From the NCBI GenBank assembly GCA_963787205.1, contig CAWBCD010000031.1:27478-91477 (forward strand): a stretch of 64,000 nt of DNA. Reading direction: 5' to 3'. Made by a program: the position numbers and the translations under genes. Positions within the stretch are counted from its first letter, which is position 1, and every line of letters starts with the position of its first letter. Origin of the DNA: DATFNI01 sp963787205 (GTDB lineage: Bacteria > Bacteroidota > Rhodothermia > Balneolales > DATFMH01). Under the pieces are notes generated by a model. It was given only the letters and a program-made list of their open reading frames with translations, was not told where the DNA came from and did no database searches. This document shows, piece by piece, positions 46,223 through 52,350 of the stretch.

Positions 46223-46723
46223 TTAAAAACTAACCGACAGTTTTCTGAACAATTGCATCATACTTAGATAGGATACACCTAAGACAATACAAACATCCGG
46301 TATCTTGATCTTGTTTTTTCGCTTGGGGTCGCTCACTTCCTGGGTAACTATTTCATCGTTTGTTACCAGGAAATAAGCCACCAGCCAGGCATCCGCTCTT
46401 TTATACTCAAGAAATTCGTCGATGGCTTTTCGTTTGTAATGTTCGGATCTCGATTCAGTCCATTGTGCCACCTTACGATATTCTTCTAAGACAGGATTTT
46501 CCTCAGTGCTTTTGAAAAATGATTCCGGCAGATTCTTTTTAACCCAGGCTGTCAACTCATCATCGTTTTCGAATATCTCATCCCGGACTTTATCGATGCT
46601 GATAATCTTTTCATCATCAGCAAGCTGTTTTACAGTATTCCAGAAACTGTGAGCGATGTCTAACGGATAATGAGACCGGTGTGCCTCTATAAAAAAGTTG
46701 GTATCGACAACATAGAGAGGCAT
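46223..46723 (-). CDS. DUF4411 PIN-like toxin (module A)
   Basis: A 166-aa protein with a PIN-type fold: V-V-D-T-N-F-F-I-E-A at the N terminus, a conserved D-K-V-R-D-E-I-F-E (~residues 44-52), R-A-D-A-W-L-V-A (~109-116) and K-I-P-D-V-C near the end. DUF4411 proteins are predicted ribonuclease toxins that accompany an ImmA/IrrE-type gene. The start shares one base with the stop of that gene (TAATG), so translation is coupled. This copy is intact. In module B the same gene is reduced to a fragment. Confidence 0.8.
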   Translation of the reverse strand: MPLYVVDTNFFIEAHRSHYPLDIAHSFWNTVKQLADDEKIISIDKVRDEIFENDDELTAWVKKNLPESFFKSTEENPVLEEYRKVAQWTESRSEHYKRKAIDEFLEYKRADAWLVAYFLVTNDEIVTQEVSDPKRKNKIKIPDVCIVLGVSYLSMMQLFRKLSVSF

Positions 46724-47853
46724 TACAACTGATATTCGGTTATAGCACTTTCATAAGTCGACCCTCTTAAACCGGTTAACTCGTATGCGTCCCTGTAAAG
46801 CAATTTATTTTCCCTGACAGCGCGATTTACTGTGGAGATAAATGTCAGGTTTAATCTTTTTCTCAGAGTTGCGTAAAAATCGCCCCCGGATTCCTGGCTC
46901 TTCTTTTTTTGAAAATGTTGTTGAATGTGGTTGTTGTAAAATTCAAAAAATGTATCCCGGTTGATTTCTCCAAGATCGAGTGCTCTTCTGGCTATTACAA
47001 TCTGGCTAACCTTAAACTGCTTGGATAAAGCTTTAAAATTCCGATTCTGGCTCCAGGCCTCATGGAGTGCTTGTTCCGGAACAAGAAACTCGGCAGCCAC
47101 CTGATCGCAGAATTTCTCAATCTCATTATTGGCTGGCTGAAGTTGTCTGAAATCAAAACCGGCACTTTTCCCTATCCATATATGAGCAAGTTCATGGACG
47201 ATTGTAAACATTTGGGCCGATTTACTGTCAGCAGAGTTTACAAACATGAAGGGTGCATATTCATCGGTTAATACAAAACCACGACATTCTTCTACAGAGA
47301 TAGGCCGATGAGTATTATTCCCCACCACGCTATTGAAAACAATAATAATGCCATTGTCCTCAACTCTCTCCGTAAGTTGGTCAAGTGCAGCCTGCCAATT
47401 AGATAAATGGCTTGCCCAATTAACGTCCAGTCCAAGCGACGTCCGGATATCTTTAATGACGGATCCTATTTGACTATTTCTGGAAAATCTGCCAACAAAA
47501 TCAAGTGGATCATGTCCATTCTCTATTTGAAAATCTCTCAACCAATCCTGTCTTTTTCGAAGGGTCAGAATGGTTTCCCTGACGTTTAAACTTACTTCAT
47601 TGCTTTCTCCCTGCAGAGTTCGATAATAGGGGATGGGCATTTCGTCTTCTGGCGGCTGATCTAAAAAGAGATAACCAAACGGGAGATGAACTTTATGAGA
47701 GAATTTTTTTAGCTGAGCCAGTGTGGGCTTTTTATTGCGTTCCAGCCAATCTTCGGTTTTGGGATACAGTGTATAGAAATCCTTAGGCTCATATCCGGCA
47801 CGGGATATAGCCCAATAAATTATGTCATTATTTACATCAACTGTTGTTACCAT
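46723..47853 (-). CDS. ImmA/IrrE-family metallopeptidase-like regulator (module A)
   Basis: A 376-aa protein; ATG 47853 is preferred to the TTG three codons earlier. The N-terminal ~90 residues have an XRE-like helix-turn-helix arrangement (W-A-I-S-R-A-G-Y, T-L-A-Q-L-K-K-F-S). The central zinc-peptidase domain has the H-E-L-A-H motif (~residues 219-223) with a downstream glutamate in E-K-F-C-D-Q-V-A-A-E-F. ImmA/IrrE proteins cleave repressors after a stress signal; in this arrangement they act as the antitoxin/regulator for a DUF4411 toxin (family knowledge). It lies immediately upstream of the toxin and divergent from the HTH gene at 48021. Confidence 0.85.
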   Translation of the reverse strand: MVTTVDVNNDIIYWAISRAGYEPKDFYTLYPKTEDWLERNKKPTLAQLKKFSHKVHLPFGYLFLDQPPEDEMPIPYYRTLQGESNEVSLNVRETILTLRKRQDWLRDFQIENGHDPLDFVGRFSRNSQIGSVIKDIRTSLGLDVNWASHLSNWQAALDQLTERVEDNGIIIVFNSVVGNNTHRPISVEECRGFVLTDEYAPFMFVNSADSKSAQMFTIVHELAHIWIGKSAGFDFRQLQPANNEIEKFCDQVAAEFLVPEQALHEAWSQNRNFKALSKQFKVSQIVIARRALDLGEINRDTFFEFYNNHIQQHFQKKKSQESGGDFYATLRKRLNLTFISTVNRAVRENKLLYRDAYELTGLRGSTYESAITEYQL

Positions 47854-48020
47854 ACCAATCAAAAAATAGCCTATACGAGCGTATTAACCAAAGCAGGTCA
47901 TAAACAAGGTTACATTAGTCAAACGAATCAGATGAATTAAAAATTTAGCTTTTATTGGAAGCCTAAGTTCAGAATATTTTGGGTGTTGTAATTGTAAATA
48001 ACATTAAAAACACACGACGA

Positions 48021-49115
48021 ATGAAAAAGCTTACCTTTCAGCGTGATCAACTCTATAAAGAGGTTTGGTCTACTCCCATAACCCAACTGGCAAAAAAGTA
48101 TGAGATCAGTGATTTTCAGCTTAAAAGAGCGTGTAAAGAGTTGGAAGTTCCAGTGCCAACTCGTGGACATTGGGCAAAAGTAAGAAATGGGAAAAAGGTC
48201 AAAGTTATTGCTTTACCTGTATCAAAGAAGGACTCCTTTACTCTAAATATAGACGACGGATTCAAATCAACAGTCAAATTAAAAAAGGAATTGCGGCAGA
48301 CGATCTTCGTATCCAAACGATTGAACAATCCTCATCCCCTGGTAGAAGCAACCCCAAAAAGCCTTAAAGGACTTGAAGCCAATCGATATGGTAGAGTTAA
48401 AGGTTCTCCTTTGGACGTCTCCGTGTCTCCAGAAAATGTGAGCCGTGCAATGAGAATAATGGATACAGTTTTGAAAACATTGCAAAAGCGGGGCAAGGGA
48501 GTTCGTTGCTTTGAAGAAAATCATGCCAGCAAGATGTACATAGACTATGATGGAGAAAAAATATACATACAACTCAGAGAGAATGGGATGCGCAGAAAAC
48601 GAGATATGACCAAAGAGAAGAACAGGAATAGGAGTTATTGGGGTTATGACGGATATGAATATTTCCCAAATGGGGAATTAAAGCTAATTGTCGGGAGCCA
48701 TGCATGGCGTCTTAATGATAGAGTGATTTCTGACACAAAAACTAAAAGACTCGAAGATCGCCTGGATGAATTCTTTGAGTGGTTATCAATCGTGGTTGAA
48801 GAACTGCGCATTGAACGTTTAGAGACAGAAGAAAAGCGGCGTCAGTCCGAGATAGAACGTCGTATCAGGGAAGAAGCCGAAAGGCAGCGAAAGGCTGAAC
48901 TTGAGCGTCGGAAAAAACTTGAAGAACAATCGGAAGTCTTCACTAAATCGCAGTATATCTACGATTTTATCAAGGAGATCGAAAAGCAGGGAGCCCAACT
49001 GGATTTAGATGATGATGAGAGACAAAAGTTTGATAGGTGGATCGTTTGGGCCAGAGAACATGCCGACCGGCTAAATCCGGTGAAGCAGGTCATGAATTCT
49101 ATTTTAGAATCGTAG
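48021..49115 (+). CDS. HTH/coiled-coil protein of unknown function (module A, intact)
   Basis: A 364-aa protein. ATG 48021 is chosen because similarity to the second copy begins at M-K-K-L-T-F-Q-R-D-Q-L-Y. Residues ~8-50 look like a helix-turn-helix: L-Y-K-E-V-W, L-A-K-K-Y-E-I-S-D-F-Q-L, then P-V-P-T-R-G-H-W-A-K. The middle part is of unknown fold. A long charged coiled coil rich in E, R and K spans ~255-305, and the end has W-I-V-W-A-R-E-H-A-D-R. No enzymatic motif was recognised. It is divergent from the ImmA gene, sharing a 170-base promoter region, and is followed after 21 bases by the 163-codon gene. It has a decayed paralogue at 58504. Confidence 0.7.
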   Translation: MKKLTFQRDQLYKEVWSTPITQLAKKYEISDFQLKRACKELEVPVPTRGHWAKVRNGKKVKVIALPVSKKDSFTLNIDDGFKSTVKLKKELRQTIFVSKRLNNPHPLVEATPKSLKGLEANRYGRVKGSPLDVSVSPENVSRAMRIMDTVLKTLQKRGKGVRCFEENHASKMYIDYDGEKIYIQLRENGMRRKRDMTKEKNRNRSYWGYDGYEYFPNGELKLIVGSHAWRLNDRVISDTKTKRLEDRLDEFFEWLSIVVEELRIERLETEEKRRQSEIERRIREEAERQRKAELERRKKLEEQSEVFTKSQYIYDFIKEIEKQGAQLDLDDDERQKFDRWIVWAREHADRLNPVKQVMNSILES

Positions 49116-49136
49116 TCAGAATAAAAATATTTCGTC

Positions 49137-49628
49137 ATGGAACCTCCCAAATTGAGATATCCAGAACTGCTCGTGGTCCTGGTAGATGAGAACAAAATCC
49201 TCAGGGATCTTTTTAAAGGGGAAGGAAAGTACAGCGCACTGCTTGAAGTGTTTATGAAATATGATGCCGAGGACGACGATCCACTGCCTGCACAAAAAGA
49301 TCTTTTAAATACATTGAATCTATCGAGGCGTCAACTCATGAATTTGATGCAAGGGTTGTACCATGATTTCAAAATGGAATTGATAAAACCACACACTTAT
49401 CAAATTTCCGACACATAAATTTTCTTATGCGTCGAGACCAGAGATAAAGTATATACGACCATTGGTGTAGAAGACTTAAAATTTATACCGAGAGTAGGAG
49501 AGACATTTCAAATCTATTTCGCAAAAAGCGAATGGAGTATGGGTTATCTCCATGTTGAAGAGGTATCACATGAGATACAGAATGGAGTACATACCATCAA
49601 TATCTATATGGATGATAAATTTGACTGA
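49137..49628 (+). pseudogene. 163-codon gene with a premature stop (module A)
   Basis: From ATG 49137 the frame runs to TGA 49626-49628, interrupted by one TAA at 49416-49418 (codon 94). In the second copy the same codon is CAA, so this is a C-to-T nonsense change. Downstream of it the frame stays open for 69 codons and still matches the second copy (I-F-L-C-V-E-T-R-D, P-R-V-G-E-T-F-Q). The product has no recognised domain; the first half is acidic and helical (K-Y-D-A-E-D-D-D-P-L-P) and the second beta-rich. A stable 93-aa fragment could still be made, or the stop could be read through. It follows the HTH gene by 21 bases. Confidence 0.7.
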
Positions 49629-49793
49629 GGTTTATCTCCAAAGCCTGAAGTTTTTTGAAACTGATCTCTGGAATAAATGGAAACAGCCTTAATCGGTATT
49701 TAATTGGGCCGCATTGCCTCATGAATACCTCAAAATGACTCACTGGGGCAAAAGGGGCCAAAATTGGGCCATTGTTCTCTTCAGACAGTAGAC

Positions 49794-50792
49794 TTAAAAA
49801 TCTAATCTATTAATTCTATCCATCAACTCTTTCATTCTTTCCAACAACTGATCGAAAGGTAACGAATCACCGTAAATCATGCTTTCCTGCATGTTTTTGT
49901 AGTCTCGCTCCCATTCTTTGATGGATTCGGTAGGTGGGATGAGGTTTATTTTTCCCGGCTTATGATTCTCATAATCAATCCCACTGACTTTAGTCAGGTG
50001 TTGCCGGTGGTTAATGATATCCATGTAAAGTTCCTTGTCAGCTAAAGCTTCTTTACCATGAGATGTGTCCATTACGGCTTCCAGATCGTATAAGTGACGG
50101 CTTAACCGATCTGCTCTCATGTCCTCTGGATTTTTTTGAAACTCTTCGTGAAGCAAAAAAACTTTTTCCAGAAAGGTACGCTTCGGTAATACACAGGGAA
50201 CTGCTGACGGAGTATAATTGATATCCAAATTTGGAAATATGGTGCTTACCAGAGGAGTAAGGTTTTTATCCTCGTAAGGTTCAATGAGAGATCGGGCATT
50301 GATTTCAAGAAGCACACTCGGTCGGAGATATGGAGAAGATTCCGTTACCGAAGGAAATTCAATTTCTATTGTAGAAGGGTCGGCATCGGAATCTTTGTCC
50401 GGCCATACTTCAACGTTTATGTCTTGACCCAATATTTCCAGCTTTTCACGTAATGCCGGGGTGAATTCTTCTACTACAAACGATCGGATTCTTTTTCGGA
50501 GTTTTGTTCTTTTGCTGCTGCCGAGTCTACCGTCGAATCCAAACGCTTTCCGGTCTACTGCCAGATCAATATCTTCGGAAAACCGTTGAATGAGATTCCA
50601 TCCCTTACTCAGTGAGGTCCCACCTTTAAAGACCATTATCCCGGCCGATGGCAGTTCAAATACCGATTGTAGTACCAAGGTCACCCAGAAATCCTTCTCA
50701 ACGGCAATTGAATAAGGCAGGTTTTGCCTTGCGGCGACTTGGTCATAGATCAGTTTTTTTCGTTCATTTTTGACGTCAAGCCACTCTCTCAT
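49794..50792 (-). CDS. AbiEii/AbiGii-type nucleotidyltransferase toxin
   Basis: A 332-aa protein; ATG 50792 is chosen because it overlaps the upstream stop by four bases (ATGA) and M-R-E-W-L is a natural start. The nucleotidyltransferase core is visible: K-G-G-T-S-L-S-K-G-W (~residues 55-64) and the metal-binding S-E-D-I-D-L-A-V (~72-79), with a later E-I-E-F-P strand. AbiEii-type toxins transfer nucleotides to tRNA and stop phage-infected cells. The partner gene just upstream encodes the AbiEi-like repressor/antitoxin. The frame is intact. Confidence 0.85.
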   Translation of the reverse strand: MREWLDVKNERKKLIYDQVAARQNLPYSIAVEKDFWVTLVLQSVFELPSAGIMVFKGGTSLSKGWNLIQRFSEDIDLAVDRKAFGFDGRLGSSKRTKLRKRIRSFVVEEFTPALREKLEILGQDINVEVWPDKDSDADPSTIEIEFPSVTESSPYLRPSVLLEINARSLIEPYEDKNLTPLVSTIFPNLDINYTPSAVPCVLPKRTFLEKVFLLHEEFQKNPEDMRADRLSRHLYDLEAVMDTSHGKEALADKELYMDIINHRQHLTKVSGIDYENHKPGKINLIPPTESIKEWERDYKNMQESMIYGDSLPFDQLLERMKELMDRINRLDF

Positions 50793-51391
50793 GTTTGCTC
50801 CATTGCTTCTTCCATAATTTTCCGAATCCATACCGGTGCCAGCCGGGCATCATGCCTTACGTTTCCCGGTTTCTCTTTTTGAAGGAGTTCTTTGATTTTG
50901 GAAAGCTGCCGGTCGGTTGCTTTCCCATTCCCGATTTCCCTCAGAGCCTGTATAACCAATCCACTGATTTCTCCCTTTGCAACCAGATTTTTGGGCACCG
51001 TTCGTTTAAATTTAATTTTGCGGTTTCCAACCTGAATGCTTCGAGGCGATCCGTCGGTCAAGTATACTGCATTCATTGGCACTTGTGTTGAAAGTCCCAG
51101 TTTGTTCATGGCTAACGTCCCCGTTGGGATGATTTTTGCCTTGTCTCGTCTGGCAATGGCGTGTGCGATCTCATCTATGGATGGATACAACACACCCAGC
51201 TGCGGATCTTTTTTCGGATACAGGTAAATGCCATGTCCCAGCCTAACTAAATACTCCTCATCTGAAAGTCGTGAAAGAGCTTGATGTATAGCGTCCTGGG
51301 ACCCCAAATCACGAAAATGATCCGGAAAAAATATTTTTCCACGCTTATAATTGCGTATCTTCTTAAGTATTTGTTCTTCAGTAGATTCCAT
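50789..51391 (-). CDS. AbiEi-like antitoxin/repressor (DUF6088-like)
   Basis: A 200-aa protein with an N-terminal winged-helix region (I-H-Q-A-L-S-R-L-S-D-E-E-Y-L-V-R-L-G-H-G, ~residues 31-50) followed by the mixed domain typical of AbiEi/DUF6088 (I-P-T-G-T-L-A-M-N-K-L-G-L, ~91-103; Y-L-T-D-G-S-P-R). AbiEi proteins repress their own operon by binding inverted repeats in the promoter and neutralise AbiEii. A 14-bp-arm palindrome lies directly upstream (51407-51443). The stop overlaps the toxin start by four bases. Confidence 0.82.
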   Translation of the reverse strand: MESTEEQILKKIRNYKRGKIFFPDHFRDLGSQDAIHQALSRLSDEEYLVRLGHGIYLYPKKDPQLGVLYPSIDEIAHAIARRDKAKIIPTGTLAMNKLGLSTQVPMNAVYLTDGSPRSIQVGNRKIKFKRTVPKNLVAKGEISGLVIQALREIGNGKATDRQLSKIKELLQKEKPGNVRHDARLAPVWIRKIMEEAMEQT

Positions 51392-51406
51392 TTATTTCAT
51401 TTTAAA

Positions 51407-51443
51407 ATTTTGTCAGAAATTTAGTAAATATTTCTGACAAAAT
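51407..51443. promoter_or_regulatory. Inverted-repeat operator of the AbiE-like operon
   Basis: ATTTTGTCAGAAAT (51407-51420) and ATTTCTGACAAAAT (51430-51443) are exact reverse complements separated by 9 bases. The element sits 15 bases upstream of the antitoxin start codon, where AbiEi-type repressors bind in known systems. Confidence 0.7.
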
Positions 51444-51528
51444 AATGAAATGTATGGGTCATGAGTTATTGGCCGGTCAATTCAATGCCCTGAGCAATCT
51501 CCATTTTGGATCCGGGAGGCAGTTAGGC

Positions 51529-51578
51529 AACATAGAAAGGCATTACAACTGATATTCGGTAATAGTACTTTCATAAGT
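51529..51578 (-). repeat. 50-bp scar of the DUF4411-ImmA junction
   Basis: This stretch matches the start of the DUF4411 gene and the end of the ImmA gene (same positions around 46723 and 56329) with only a few differences, including the shared CATTACAACTGATATTCGG. Neither gene continues on either side. It is a third, almost erased copy of the duplicated module. Confidence 0.75.
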
Positions 51579-51589
51579 TAGAGGTAGGA

Positions 51590-51886
51590 TCAATATCGAT
51601 GTTTCCAATAATCCGGTTCGCGGTGTAAATGCATTACCGCTACAATAAATATCTTACCCTCTGTTTCATCATAGTGATACAATATGCCGTACGGATATCT
51701 TTTTATCAATGATCGTCTGATTTCCTCACCAATAAACGGCCACAATTTGGGGTAGGCAAGAATCCGCTGAATAGCTGAATGTACCTCTATAGAAAAATCG
51801 TATCCTAACCCGACCTCGCGTTCCTCATAGTAATTGATAGCATGATTCAACTCATCTTCAGCTTCCGGGTGAAACGAATATGTCAT
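51590..51886 (-). CDS. RelE/ParE-family toxin
   Basis: A 98-aa toxin of the RelE/ParE superfamily: Y-S-F-H-P-E-A-E-D-E-L at the N terminus, A-I-N-Y-Y-E-E-R, then R-I-L-A-Y-P-K-L-W-P and the basic R-R-S-L-I-K-R-Y-P-Y-G-I-L-Y-H-Y stretch (~residues 58-73). The C terminus V-M-H-L-H-R-E-P-D-Y-W is typical of the subgroup paired with addiction-module antitoxins. It overlaps its antitoxin gene by four bases. The frame is intact. Confidence 0.85.
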   Translation of the reverse strand: MTYSFHPEAEDELNHAINYYEEREVGLGYDFSIEVHSAIQRILAYPKLWPFIGEEIRRSLIKRYPYGILYHYDETEGKIFIVAVMHLHREPDYWKHRY

Positions 51887-52107
51887 TGAGAAAATCGTTT
51901 ATTGATTTTCTCAAATACCTTTTCTCCGGGAATGGCGTTTACCGAACCGGAACGCAACTCATTGAGACGCTTTTTTGCGACGTCAGTCCACTTCTTATCA
52001 ATCGTTGCTTCTGGCGGATTGAGTGTTCTCAGAACAGAATCGGCAACCAATACCCGATCTTCTACCGGTAAAGAGGCAATTTCTTCTATTAGTTCTTTGG
52101 TTTTCAT
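51883..52107 (-). CDS. Addiction-module antitoxin
   Basis: A 74-aa protein; ATG 52107 is preferred to the start two codons earlier. The pattern L-I-E-E-I-A-S-L-P-V-E-D-R-V-L-V-A-D-S-V-L, then a W-T-D-V-A-K-K-R-L-N-E-L-R-S-G helix and a C-terminal P-G-E-K-V-F, is the short addiction-module component family that binds ParE/RelE toxins. It overlaps the toxin start by four bases. Confidence 0.82.
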   Translation of the reverse strand: MKTKELIEEIASLPVEDRVLVADSVLRTLNPPEATIDKKWTDVAKKRLNELRSGSVNAIPGEKVFEKINKRFSQ

Positions 52108-52177
52108 GATCAAATCTCTTTAAAAACTTTTTTTAAAAAGTACAAAAAAGCCACTTCCTTTTCACCAACGACAATAG

Positions 52178-52350
52178 CTATACGCCGGACAAGTTGACTA
52201 TATGGATGTTACGGGGATAAGCCAGAATGATTGGTTGCGTGCCTTTTGTAAAATAACGAAATACATCTCTTTCAATTGGTGGATGGTCAGTTGTCGCAAT
52301 GCCCGGATTATTTATGGTAGATATAGTGATTAAATGCCCATACTTTTCAT
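52178..52350 (-). other. Possible gene remnant downstream of the TOTE protein
   Basis: A frame without start codon, ending at TAG 52178-52180, reads coherent protein-like sequence such as T-D-H-P-P-I-E-R-D-V-F-R-Y-F-T-K-G-T-Q and P-I-I-L-A-Y-P-R-N. It overlaps the last codons of the TOTE gene in another frame. I do not recognise the family; it could be the 3' end of a lost gene or chance. Confidence 0.25.
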
